This document shows positions 11,901-23,110 of a DNA stretch of 64,000 nt, in pieces (the first letter of the stretch is position 1; each line of letters starts with the position of its first letter). The stretch covers positions 362,501 to 426,500 of the forward strand of contig JAUDYN010000011.1 in assembly GCA_030407005.1 (NCBI GenBank), written 5' to 3'. The DNA is from Desarmillaria ectypa (taxonomy: Eukaryota > Basidiomycota > Agaricomycetes > Agaricales > Physalacriaceae). The notes under the pieces were generated by a model. The model was not told the DNA's origin, made no database searches, and worked only from the letters and a program-made list of their open reading frames with translations. Both the position numbers and the translations under genes were made by a program.

Positions 11901-14358
11901 GCCTTGTATTCCAAGTGATACGGTAACTCCCGGGGTTCAGGTTTGTCGGAGAGGACTGTGTGGCACAGAGCGAGCGCTCGGAAGAAGGCAATGAGGTGAC
12001 CCCGTTGTTCAGACGAACGGTCCGCTAAATCCTGTGCGAGTTTGGGCGACACCAGTGTCAGCTTTTCCGGCTGAAGGTACCGGTTCTTGAAGGTGCGTTC
12101 CATAACACTCAACATCTGCTGCTTAAGAGCTGCGAGTTTTTCCGCCAAATCGCGGGTGTCAAGGGAGTCTGCATTGCCCTCTCGGGTGGCAGCACCGCGC
12201 TGCGCCTCCGTCACACCCTCTCCGTATGTGACACCATGGACTGAGCACTTCTGGAACTCCATAATGTTTTGCGTAAGCGTACCGGTCTTGTCGGAAAACA
12301 CATATTCAATCTGCCCCAAGTCATCAGAGATGTTCCATGTTTTGGGAACGCAAGGCGTGTCGTAAGGTTGGTAGTACATATCCACGTCCTGAGAAATGAA
12401 GTAGGCCTGTATAGTCTTGACGATTTCGATAGAAATGTACAGTGATATTGGTACAATGTTTTGGAAGGCGATGAGACATGATCTTCACGCGGCATAATGA
12501 GTAGTCATCCACCAAAGGAAAGAGCCTATACATACACAAAGGTTATTATGGCATTCACGACTGGTGAATCTGTCGCGTCAGAATCAGTCTCGAAGAACTC
12601 TGCACTAGTGCCTGTCCGCGCGTCCTGCATGCCATTGAAAATAGCCGCAATAACACACATAAAAACCAGAACACCGAAGTTGACGATAACGTTAAAATTC
12701 GTCTCCTTCTCTATTTTGGAACGTTTCGACGGGGTAGCGCCTCCGTTCAACATGATCTTGGTGTCCGCGCCAGTAAAAACAACCAAGCCGATGATCCAAG
12801 TGGTATTGCGGATGGCACATCCACGAAGGAGCATTTCATTGATCGTGACCGGTTCTTGCTTCTTCTCGCCCGTGATGGTATCCTTGTAGCGAAGAACACC
12901 ATGGTAAAGATAGAGATTCTGGTGGGGTGGCTCGGAATCAAGATAAAACGATGATCGTTCGATGTCATCTTCAGAGGATATGGACGAAGTAGCTTTGATG
13001 GATTTTCGAGGTTTGAGGTTAGTCTCGCCGTCTAAGTTCTTTGTCTCCAAATAGCACATGCCATCAGGATCTGATGTTGAAAGAACGACGATATCGGCGG
13101 GAACTTGGTCATTCTCTCGTAGAAGAACAATATCTCCGACTTCCAGCTTCTTCCATAGCGTCCTCTCCCATCGCGCAGAACCTCCAGTTCGCTGTTTCCA
13201 GTCAATTACACCAAGAGTAGACTGGGAGCCATCATTCTGCTTGAATTGCCGGAATTCTGTGGCCGAATTACGCTGTGTTGATGTATCAGAAAGCGATGAT
13301 GCATCCGGAGGGTAACTATGGGAATCGATGCTCTGGATATCATCCAATTGCCGACCAGCGCCTGTGCGTACATGATCAAGATCGAAACTCGTGGTGGACG
13401 GATCATCATATGAAAGTACAGTGGCGGAGGTGTCGCTAGTTTTGCTGAGCATGACGCGCACGCCGTGGCCCGCTTCATTCGCTTCTCTGTCGCGAAGTTT
13501 GCGTACGCCTTTAGTGACCTTCCCAGGTGGATTAATACCCAGCATCCTTTCGAACCAGGGTCGAGGATCTGTCGGTTGATTGACATTACGCCAAGAGCCT
13601 AATTTTGTTGCCGCCGACGTGTTCACCTCTTCGTCAAGAGTTGCCCGGCGATAGTCTTCTACGGCATCTTTGATGGCGGTTACTGTGAGAATAAAAGCAA
13701 GCGGTAGGACTGAGATGGCGCCCGATGCTGCGTCGAACACGGGGAAAACTGCGGAACATCGTTAGAGGTGTCCAGCACAAGAACGTAAACGCGAGCGCTC
13801 ACGTTGAAGCACGACGAGGGTAAGGAAAAATAGGTTTGCCACCCTAAATTAATAGATAAACACGACAAAAAGGCATGGAGAGTATGATAGCGCACCGCCT
13901 AAATTGCTCGTATAGATTCTTGGGAATAAAAGTTAGAATGGTATATTCTACACATCAACATGAGATTTAAAAGGAGTTGAATGATGATAATTCGGACACT
14001 CACTGGTAGTCCGGACCTTGTTTCTCTCATAGCGAGCAATGGGTTCCCCGTGAACATCGACTTCCAGCACTCCCAAAGGATAATTTACGTAGACATTCCT
14101 CCGATCGCCGGGTACCTCTGTCGAAGGCGCCGCATCGACAGGTGTCGGCTCAGGCTTTTTCTTCTCAGCACTCTTTCGAAAGAACCTGGACCGCTTCCTC
14201 TTCCTCCTCTTCTCAGCCCTCTGTTCAGACCGTATCGACTCTGCTATTGCCGACGCTGCAGTACGGACAGTTCGAAGGCGAAGTTCTGGGTCGATAGTCT
14301 CGTCATTTTCTTCATCGTGTTCGGCCTCTCGCTGATTAGAACGTCTGAGGAAAGACAT
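8926..14358 (-). CDS. P4-type ATPase (phospholipid flippase), Dnf-like, 1613 aa
   Basis: Twelve exons close in phase: 14004-14358, 13896-13947, 13803-13843, 12536-13748, 11347-12482, 10948-11294, 10656-10889, 10560-10606, 10424-10509, 10085-10367, 9862-10031, 8926-9803. The protein flips phospholipids from the outer to the cytosolic leaflet, driven by ATP. Visible P4 hallmarks are DGETNLK (actuator loop, near residue 388), [13 protein letters not shown] (TM4 PISL motif), DKTGTLTQ with the phosphorylated Asp near 618, and [16 protein letters not shown] near 1061. The N-terminal half carries the conserved [17 protein letters not shown] entry segment. Length and the long insert before the actuator domain favour the Dnf1/Dnf2 group over Drs2. 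The last 290 residues are low-complexity (Pro/Ser, QQQQQEQ) and may be regulatory. It would need a Cdc50-type partner, which is not in this window. Confidence 0.95.
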
Positions 14359-14660
14359 ATGGTCGCCTCTGCGGCGATTTGCTAGGGTTCAAGGTCGAAT
14401 TTTGGGTCAGTAATACCGCGTATATACTCGCCCTGGTATACCGAGAGCCAGCACGGAAAACAAGGACGAATAGAAGGAAATGAGGGTACCAAAGGAAGGT
14501 ATAAGGAGAAAGTAATGTACAGACCGCACTGCTCGCAGTGATTGCCATTTCCGGTGCTGACTCATCATGAAACACTCACGGCGAAGTTGTTCAGCCAAGA
14601 AATTCTTGGAATCATTCCCATGTTGTAGCACAATCCTAGGACCCGGAAGGTCTCCTTTTT

Positions 14661-14678
14661 CATCATCATCATCATCAT
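14661..14678. repeat. (CAT)6 microsatellite
   Basis: Six perfect CAT units in the upstream region of the flippase gene. Confidence 0.9.
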
Positions 14679-15161
14679 ATTTTAGACACGAAATTATTTT
14701 GTGAATGCATAATTTCTTTCCTAGTCCCCCACCAATTCAGGTTTTAATCTGTCTTTCCGCAGATTCAAATTTCACTGCTTTCAGATCACTGCGTATCAAT
14801 ACAGCTGACGTTTAATAGCAGTGACGACGCAGCCTCCCCTGCGGACCTCGAATTGTATGTCACTTGGCAAGTCTACCAAGCGTTGTTCGATTGGCAGTCA
14901 CCGACAGGAGCATGCTGGGGCCATGCCTTTCTTTTTTTTTTCCTGCAGAAGAGGGCTTCCATCGTCCCGGTGTCTACCCTTGGCCTTTGCTGTTTAGTGG
15001 AGAAACATCACTATCGATTACCCAGGTGCAGCCGACACGGATCATCATTATTAAATAATTGCGCAGCGCATTGCGACCTTTCAATATCCCCTAATAGGTC
15101 AAAACTACCCCTGAAATTCATTGAGACGATGCTCTACGTACGATGGATCAGTCAGCCCCTA

Positions 15162-15177
15162 CCCCCCCCCTCCCCCC
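15162..15177. repeat. Poly-C tract interrupted by one T
   Basis: Nine C, one T, six C. This is a homopolymer region prone to length change and to sequencing error. Confidence 0.9.
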
Positions 15178-16123
15178 GGTCTACCGTGCCAGAGCCTGAG
15201 GGAATTATCGGTACAGCGTGTCGACACTCTAACTATCGCGGGAAACTGCGTGCCCCACGATACTATGGACACATTTTGTTAGGAAGGCATTCCAGTGTTG
15301 GTCATTAGTCAGTGAGTAATGCAATCAATCACTTGAATCGACGAATGAGGTAGAAAAATAGAGTCAATTTGTCAAACGCGCCTTGTCAGTTCGGCCTATC
15401 CGCGTGATATCGGTGTGTCATAATGTGCTGTACTACCAGGTACAAAGGGGTGCGCAGAAAATCGTAAAGAGCACCCATAAGCACCCATATCAGCCATCGT
15501 AAAGCTTCAATTTCGAAACTTCAAAAAAACCTGTGAGTCGGACTTGCTTAAGGTAAGTACCGATATTATCAAGCTCTCGACCCAACCGAATCCCACACAG
15601 CGCCAGACCTTTGTACTACTCGCCTCACAATGAGGCGATGAACCGAGCAAATCTGCAGTACTCAGTATGACACTGAAGTTTGAAGGTAGCCGTCGGCAAG
15701 GCTGCGGCAGTTAAGTTGTGGTGTTATTCGCCCCCGTGACCGTTATATGATACTTAAAAAAAATGGAAATACGCTCAGGCATGACAGGAGTAATATTGCT
15801 TACAGGAAAATTAAAAGTTGAAAAGCAGTAAAAAATCTGCATTTATTCAAAGACTACTGACATTCTAGCTAATAAATGTGCATAGTACTTCTATACTCTC
15901 TTCCAAGCAAACCTCGGCTCTTCCAGGCCAACGACACTAATGACAAGACGCACCAATAATGGTCGGCATTGTCAGTTCAGGTGGGGGTCATGGTGGTCAG
16001 TCGCTGCTAGTCCTATGACGTGTCTTCCCCGTACATCGCGAGGTCAGTGACTAGTTGAAGCGGCATAGTTATGGCGGCATGACGGCGGGATGGTCGAGAG
16101 AGGCCCAAGGGGCAGTGGTAGTT

Positions 16124-16145
16124 GTCGTCGTCGTCGTCGTCGTCG
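16124..16145. repeat. (GTC)7 microsatellite
   Basis: Seven perfect GTC units plus one base, in a region without a gene. Confidence 0.9.
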
Positions 16146-17786
16146 ATGATAGTAGTAGTGAATAGACCTGGGAGAGAGATGGTGGCGATACTCCGCAGCG
16201 ATTTGAGCTGACCCGTGGTCATGTGTCAGTTCGTGAGAAATTTTTTCTCTTTAGGACGCACGTGGCGGCTGTGTCGCGGGGCGAATATTCAAAAACTACG
16301 GCAGTAGCGATACAACGTGGCAGATTTACCTGCATTTAATCAAGATTTAATTCTCTCTACCCACAAACGACACTGACCTCAATTCATAGGTCCACAGATA
16401 AACAGCCAAGGGTCAGTTTGGATAAGTATAGTCCCGATTTCCCCCCAGAAGACCCTTGGGAAATTCTCTTTCAGTGGCAGGTTCACGCAAGGTTTAAGTT
16501 TCGCTCACACGACTCCGAAGCCCTGCGTTAAGTCAGAAAGGCTGCACTGCCCCTGAAGGGGTCCTGAGGGTTGGAGAATGTTCTGAGAATTGATTCTCAT
16601 TACAGAACACAAAAATAAGCGAACCCGAATCATGGGATCAAACTTTGAAGTTCTTTCCTTTGAAATCGCTACAGACAAATCCGGGACCTCAAAATCGACG
16701 CGGGATCTGATTGCTCCAGCACGCTTTCGGTGGGAGCTATGTATATATCGCATCATCTCCATCAGAAATATCACCTGTTGATATTCTTAAAGGTACGGCG
16801 CTTTTTTATCTCCTTGGCATGTCGTCTGGCCTATTTTCGTCGTCACAGTGGTCTGGCCAAGGTCGAGCACTTAGTCAACGCAGGGGAATCAAGATGCTTG
16901 GCGGCATTTCTCCAAGCAACTCGATGCTCGTGCTCTCTAACAAAGGCTTAAAAAGATAGCTACCCTGGAAACTTTTCTTCCTTCCGGGAATATGATGATG
17001 TTCCTTATGTCCTGCTGATAATAGGTCTCCGTGCTGCCCGACCAACTTTAGCGGAACAGAGCAAGGTATACGTACTACTGCCGCGTTTCCCAGTCTTGAC
17101 TGTTCCGTCATCTGACGAGCTTGACTCTATCGTGCGGCGGAACTGAGCACACAAAACTTCCTTGACAGCCGCCACAGGGTCCTTACGCATAAACTTAAGC
17201 CTGGCCTCTAATCTTATACATCACCTTTACAACAAATAGGCCAGAATTGAGCGATACGGTGCTAGTTGTTGTGAGCGCTACATTAGGGTTGAAACAGCAC
17301 TAGCATCATCACGATCGATGTCCTTCTGGTACCACTTCTTTTCGCGCCTGTCGCTGTTGTGATGGTGCCGTTTGTATCGAGTTTGTGTAGGATACCAAGT
17401 AGGATCGATCACTTTCCCTATCTGATTTGCGTTAACCGAAGAAGCCACGAAAAGGTTATATGTCCCCACACACACAAACATCCACCGGGGATTTTACCTG
17501 GAGGGCGCCTTTTTATGGGTCGAATGGCTTCTTTGCAGGCAGCCTGAAGTGATTTTCTCAGCCGCAGGCGTCATCGGGTAGCAGGACCGGCCTGTGCGAT
17601 CAATATCGGATGTGATCCTGAAGATTCGGAGCCTCTTCCTTTCCTTCCAGGCACATGAAACGCCAAGGCGCTCATCTGCCCAGAGCAACCTGAGCTCGCG
17701 GCAAGATCGTTTTGTTCAAGTTTTCTCCTTTCCTCTTTCTCAGTTTTCTGGGTCGGAGGTGGACATACCCTTTTGTTCTCTCCGAC

Positions 17787-19897
17787 ATGTGTCGAGGCTT
17801 GCTGGTCTTGTCAACCCAACTTCTTTCAGTTCTTGCGTTTGCAAATATTCAAGAGCTCTCAGGAAAACCTACCGTTCGGACAAAAGGTGGAATACACGTG
17901 CCTATATTCAGAAAAGAGTCGTCTCGGTCACTGTTGAAAAATCGCGGCGAGCTTTCTAGTGCTATTGGTTTGGGTGATTATTTCGACGTGTAAGTACTCC
18001 CCATCGTATTTCTCATCGTCATGTGAATCATTCGTTCGCAGAACATACCATGTATTGGTTACCCTTGGAAACACTTCTATTCCACTAGTACTCGGTACAT
18101 CTCTCTTCATAATGGACATTGATATATATTTAACGAGTTCTTAATCTCCAGATACTGGCTCCTCTGACTTATGGGCTATTTCTGATACCTGCGATTCCGA
18201 AAGTTGTACGACGGAGGTACCGCTATACCCTCAGACGAGCTTTAGATCGACCGGTCTGGAAGCTCAGCTATTTTATGGTGATTCGCGAACAGGGACCTAT
18301 GCTCTGGGTACTATAGGACAGGATACTGTCTCACTTGCGGGGATGCACCTCAATGATCAGTATTTTGCTTCAATAAATGATACAGATACGAGTGTGCTCG
18401 ACACAGGAGCAGCAGGGATTTTCGGTCTTGGATTTCCAAGCAGCAGGCTTGTTTTTCTCGGTCCTGCATTTCTTCCGTTGCTAATAATTCCTTAAACAGT
18501 TTCGTTTGGACAGACGTCTTCTTCGACAAGCACACATCACCTTTCCAGCATCGGCGAAGAGATGTGCCGCCTGCTAGGAGTCGTCGACGACGCCAAGGAA
18601 ATTTTGGAACACGTTTTCTTCCATGCCTTGATGTTATGGCCCCTGCGTTTCCTACCATCGCGAGCCCCAGTGGGCCCCAGCGGCGGCAATCGCACCTAAA
18701 CTCTTCCGCTGCCGAATGGACGTCCGTTATCACTGATTCGTACGCGTCCATGGGCCCGTTCATTATTCGGCTCGTGGCTCAGGCAGAATTAAACGCTCCA
18801 ATGTTCACCGTGACCTTGCAACGGAACACTATATCTCGAGGCGGTAATGTTGGACAGCTAAGCATCGGGGAGCTCCCCACTGGTATTAAGAACGAGAGTC
18901 TTACTTGGGTAACCATTCGCTCATATTCCAGTGAAGAGGGCGGTCTGGCCGGGCCCACAGATTCTCCGAACGAAGTACGTCTGACTTAGAAGCTTCCACT
19001 GTTGTCACTCATTCACACACATCCAGAAATACCCCATTCACTGGGAAATCTATATTGATGCCGTATATTTGGACGGGCAGAAATTGAATAACTCGTCCCT
19101 CGCTTCCTCGGATATTGCGGTTTCTGGTCTTGTTGACACCGTAAGTGTATTGAATTATCATACACGTTTGTCTTGGCTTAAACGTGTACCAGGGTAACTC
19201 CCTTGTACGCGGCCCTTCAGATGTCATAGACGCAATTTACACCCAGCTGGGTGGGACAGAATTCTTTTGTTCCACTCCCCACACGCTCGCCTTTCAGATC
19301 GGAGGCAAGCTGTTCCCTGTTGATCCGCGCGACTTCGTCGTTCAAGCATACGCCGATAATGTGGACATCTGTACAGCAAACATTGCCGCTACCGACACGC
19401 CCGTTCTCGGTAAAGGCCTCTACAGCTGGTGTCTTGGAGATCCGTTTTTGAAGGGGTGGGTCTTCCGGCGTCTGCCATTGCTCCCGGCTCAACGTACTCA
19501 CTGGATGTAGTGTCTTGTCTGCGTTTCACTATGGTAATCTGTCGTATCCGTCTGTGGACTCCCCACGGATAGGGTTGCTCTCCACAGTACCGGAAGACGC
19601 CTCGGACAAGCTTATCGAGGCTGTAAGAGCAGCTTCTGATAGTAGTAATCTATTTGGTGCGATCATCCAAGCATTCGCTGCCTATCGGTGGCCGTCGCGT
19701 TGACTTTGTCTACAGGAACGGCCGAATCGGCTCCAACTGGTCTTCCTGTCGCGGATTCAACCAATTCGCTAGGGGTTCCGGAGGTTGCGGCAACACCGAC
19801 TTCAACGTCTTCGAATGGTGATGTGGTTTCGTCCCACCGAATATCAGGACGGCTAGCACTGCTAGTTGCTACCACTCTGGCCTTGTTACGCTTCTAG
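17787..19897 (+). CDS. Secreted, GPI-anchored aspartic protease, about 576 aa
   Basis: Pepsin-type (A1) endopeptidase. Eight exons: 17787-17989, 18042-18094, 18152-18446, 18500-18974, 19027-19140, 19193-19455, 19511-19656, 19716-19897. A signal peptide (MCRGLLVLSTQLLSVLAFAN) is followed by a propeptide-like stretch. The two catalytic motifs are LDTGSSDLW (exons 2/3) and LVDTGNSLVRG (exons 5/6). The flap and GIFGLGFP segments are present. An unusual arginine-rich insert (RSRRRRQG) lies between GLGFPS and the conserved GPFIIRL segment and could be a Kex2-type processing site. The C-terminus is Ser/Thr/Ala-rich, then ends SSNGDVVSSHRISGRLALLV plus a hydrophobic tail, the pattern of a GPI-attachment signal. 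The exon 3/4 junction is uncertain: a GC-AG splice (18447-18499) gives the better protein, while a GT-AG splice at 18461-18513 also keeps phase. Confidence 0.9.
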
Positions 19898-20087
19898 AGC
19901 AAGAGAGGAGGTGGTGACCCTCAGTTACTGCGTTTCGGCGTACTTACTGACCTTTGTTCTGATTCAAGAAGCGATGCGTTCATGAAAAATGCATCTTATT
20001 GTACAATTTTTATACTATACGCTAATTCAATGATCCCAAGAGCAAGAATCAGGCCTAGATAGCAGCATGCATGCAACAGATGCGCTC

Positions 20088-21275
20088 TTAACTTCGATAT
20101 CTCCTGGACACCGTTAACAATCCGCGCTTTCTAACTTCCTCAAAATATGCCGTATGTTTGTTCATTAGACCCTCTAGCTGGCCTTCCCACAGCGGCCAAT
20201 TTGCCTTTTCCCGTTCTGCTATCTCCCACTCATACGGGGCTGCGCTAAACACGAGTTCGACTTTCCTCAATTCCATCTTTGCCAGAAATTTATCGAGCTC
20301 TGCCCACTTATCCGGACTCCCAGATATGCCGTTCAAAGAGTACTCCAATTGGACCTCCTTTAAGCAGCCACCTTGGGCTTTGTATAGCAGGTGTATGAGC
20401 CAATCTGTCAGTTCGTCGCAAGCCTTGCACCCATCTGCCGGATCCCAGCGCCCGGGGGAAGTCACAAATAAACGAAACTTGGTAACGTTTTGGATATCAG
20501 GGATGGGGATATTGGTGTTAGAGGCCCCCTCCAGAAACAGTTCGTCGAGGTGCGTGTAGGGAATAACGTCGTATTGAGGAACGTTCCACTCCGGATAGTA
20601 AAGGGGATAGGTAAGCCGTCGAATGCGAGATGGCTTGGGGAGGAGGGGGAGGAGGCACTTGATTGTATTTGCTTCCGATTGACTGCATGGCGCGTAGGTG
20701 ATCACTAGGTCTTCAAGATCAAGGGAAACTGCATGCGATGGGGATGTCTCTTCGATAATACCTACTTCACGCAGCGCTAGCTTGTGTAGTCTGTGGAAAC
20801 CGCTGAGGAAGGTACCAAGGTTCGTCACAGAACACTCATTAATTTCCAACTCCTCGACTCTAGGCCAAATGATATTAACGTCGACTAGTTTCACCTTGAC
20901 GAGACGTAAGGACGTCAAGTTCTTCATCATGTCCAATGCGATAGGCAGCTGCGTTTCGGAGGCGACCCATGTCGCTGAGGGGCCTACGTACCAGACATTA
21001 TCCTCACTAAGGGTAAGACTCTTTACAAATGATGCAGCATTGTGGCACTTTTTCGAGAAGTTTTCGCAGCGATTGAACGACCTATGCGGGATGAATTCAA
21101 AACGTATGGCATGGAATAGGTGATATCGGCTGCGGTAGACGAGTTGGCGAGAGGCGATCGCGCAGGCTGTGAGAGAGTAAACATCGTCGGAAAGAGCGTC
21201 GATTATTTGATCCATGAGTTCTGGCGGTAATATGGGCGCAGAATCTGTAGGTTGTGATGTAGGATGTGCAGCCAT
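20088..21275 (-). CDS. F-box/LRR-like protein, 395 aa, single exon
   Basis: One uninterrupted frame opening with ATG at 21275. Residues about 15-50 (LPPELMDQIIDALSDDVYSL) match the start of a degenerate fungal F-box, the part that would contact Skp1 in an SCF ubiquitin ligase. The rest alternates hydrophobic and charged blocks (LTSLRLVKVKL, VEELEINECSV, LHKLALREVG) in the way of irregular leucine-rich repeats that bind a target. Absence of introns is unusual next to its neighbours and may reflect retro-duplication. Target unknown. The gene is intact. A GGT repeat lies directly in front of the start codon. Confidence 0.85.
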   Translation of the reverse strand: MAAHPTSQPTDSAPILPPELMDQIIDALSDDVYSLTACAIASRQLVYRSRYHLFHAIRFEFIPHRSFNRCENFSKKCHNAASFVKSLTLSEDNVWYVGPSATWVASETQLPIALDMMKNLTSLRLVKVKLVDVNIIWPRVEELEINECSVTNLGTFLSGFHRLHKLALREVGIIEETSPSHAVSLDLEDLVITYAPCSQSEANTIKCLLPLLPKPSRIRRLTYPLYYPEWNVPQYDVIPYTHLDELFLEGASNTNIPIPDIQNVTKFRLFVTSPGRWDPADGCKACDELTDWLIHLLYKAQGGCLKEVQLEYSLNGISGSPDKWAELDKFLAKMELRKVELVFSAAPYEWEIAEREKANWPLWEGQLEGLMNKHTAYFEEVRKRGLLTVSRRYRS

Positions 21276-21293
21276 GGTGGTGGTGGTGGTGGT
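21276..21293. repeat. (GGT)6 microsatellite at an F-box gene start
   Basis: Six perfect GGT units on the plus strand, which are ACC units in the mRNA leader directly before the ATG. Length change here would alter the start context but not the frame. Confidence 0.9.
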
Positions 21294-21694
21294 TTGTGAT
21301 CATGAACAGGGGCTCCAGATATTTTGTCAAGGCCCCTTTCTTTATGAGTACCGTGACCGCGCGCAACTGCTTATTGTTTCCTAATTGTTCCAATGGTCGG
21401 GACAATAGCCACTCGGATTTCACTTGATAAAGGGCGCACCACACCTAGTGGTTATCGTATTTCGAGTACGGCTCGCTTCTTGCGACGAACAAGTTGATGG
21501 CTTTCGGCCTCTCATGATAAATCAGGGAAGCGCTATGCTTCGTTGGTTAGTACACTTCGGTCCAAGAATCTGAACGTACAACTTGTATAAGTCGTACTCG
21601 GAACATGCTTGTCAATTCGTTAATTAAGGTTTCACAAGGGTCCGCTTCGGTATATATCGCTAATATTATTACACTACGCCTTTACTATCGAGCT

Positions 21695-23110
21695 TCACAA
21701 AAACGTATAGCCTTTGCTCCTCGAGAGATTAACCCCGTTCCTTAACTGTTCCAACGTCAAGAAGATGAGGATTGTCGTCGGTTGCAGACGAGTCCAAGCT
21801 GGCAACCAGCCCTTGAACATGAACATCGCGCCCTCGTTCTTTAGCGAAGTCTTGATGACAGCGAGAGTAGACTGTCGCAGAAAATTCAGTTTAACCAAGA
21901 GAAGCAGGGGATGAGGCTTACATTAGATCCTGGTCCTGATGCATTCATGATGCGACTCTAACGACGGGGTACTGTCAAACTCGGTCACGCGAATTGAAAA
22001 AAGTACAGACCTTCAATACATCAGCAGGAGAGCAGACAGTTGTTGCGACGGTGCCCTATGTGATAATTAAGACTTGAAACGCGCAAGGTAAGGGTCCACG
22101 AACAGCAGCAAAGCTTGCGGCGAAATGACAAGCGATATTGTCATGAAAATATGGAGTCTTCAAAAGCTCAGCTTTGAAGAAATCATATCTTAGGACGTGT
22201 CAGAGCTTGTGACGTGATTAAAAATAGAGTCATACGAAGCAAGCTGACTGGCGTTCATCAGAACGGAACGGAACACGTTGGGTCCTACTCCACGAGCAAG
22301 CGAGGAAACGCCTTCTTCACGGACCATCTAACGGGATCCGATAAGTTGAGTGTGAACGAGGAATTACGAGTAGATTCACCCTAAACAGCGCATCGATACA
22401 GTGCTTGTAGTTGAATCTCTTCTCCGGCGGTTTCGCGAAATCTCCCTGGAGACGCACCATGACAATCTCTGAAAACACGTTGAAGACGCGTGCCCCTCGG
22501 GAAATATGCAACACGCACCTCCAGGATTCCCAACAAAACCAGCAATTCCACCGGCTAGAGTGACGTAAGGTGTCTATGACTGGCGATGAATGATTGAGGA
22601 TGCGCACCCATGGAGCCGGCGAGGGCCAACTTGTACGCTGGTGCATCCTTCCCTGCACCAACTATCTTCTTACTCTCATCGTATGCCCAGAATCGGCACA
22701 TCGAATAGGACATCTGACGTAACCACGTTCCAGAGATACCATCGAAGAGACCGCGCGCACCTGACTAACAAGTTATGAGATGTTACGGAAGACCCACGAG
22801 TCGGAACGAACCTGCTGTGCGTACAGTCTTCTTTATACTTTCTATCATACGCTTGTCCCCCGATGCCTGTAGCCGGACTTTAGTTAGATCTAGAGGACTG
22901 GAAGGGGGATGCCATTAAGGATGACGGATCTGCGCAGCGTGGGAGACGAATATTACGCACTGTGTAATAGAAGCAGCGATGGTAGCAGCGACACCTATTT
23001 GCGTGTCAGCATTGGCACACGGTCATGATCGTCGACTTACCACCAAGCCAGAACGGATACGGCTGCTTCTTAGCAGGTACAGAAGCAGGCGACACGGAAG
23101 GGGACGACAT
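21695..23110 (-). CDS. Mitochondrial carrier, dicarboxylate-type, 300 aa
   Basis: Eleven exons close in phase: 23041-23110, 22961-22994, 22812-22897, 22608-22760, 22519-22554, 22380-22468, 22236-22327, 22104-22188, 22011-22055, 21922-21957, 21695-21871. The protein has the three-fold repeat of the SLC25 family, with the PX[D/E]XX[K/R] signatures in order: HPLDLTKVRLQ, NPGEIVMVRLQ and SPADVLKSRIMN. Six transmembrane helices are expected, in the inner mitochondrial membrane, exchanging metabolites. The sequence around KRFNYKHCIDALFR and the C-terminal GWLPAWTRLQPTTI resemble fungal dicarboxylate (Dic1) carriers, which move malate or succinate against phosphate. The 300-residue length is typical. 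The substrate call is by resemblance only. Confidence 0.9.

Larger units (their letters stand above)
14359..17786. other. 3.4-kb intergenic region
   Basis: No supportable gene. It contains a CAT repeat (14661-14678), a C-tract (15162-15177) and a GTC repeat (16124-16145). Open frames up to about 150 codons occur but have no domain signal or splice context. The right end should contain the promoter of the aspartic protease gene; I cannot point to a clear TATA box. Confidence 0.5.

Noticed and set aside
14853..15308. 151-codon plus-strand open frame
   Set aside because: It runs through a T-run and a poly-C tract and shows no domain.
16505..17190. Cluster of overlapping 60-90 codon frames on both strands
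   Set aside because: No frame is favoured, no motif, and no splice signals that join them.
18350..18763. Minus-strand frame over the aspartic protease
   Set aside because: Shadow of protease exons; the plus-strand exons carry the catalytic motifs.
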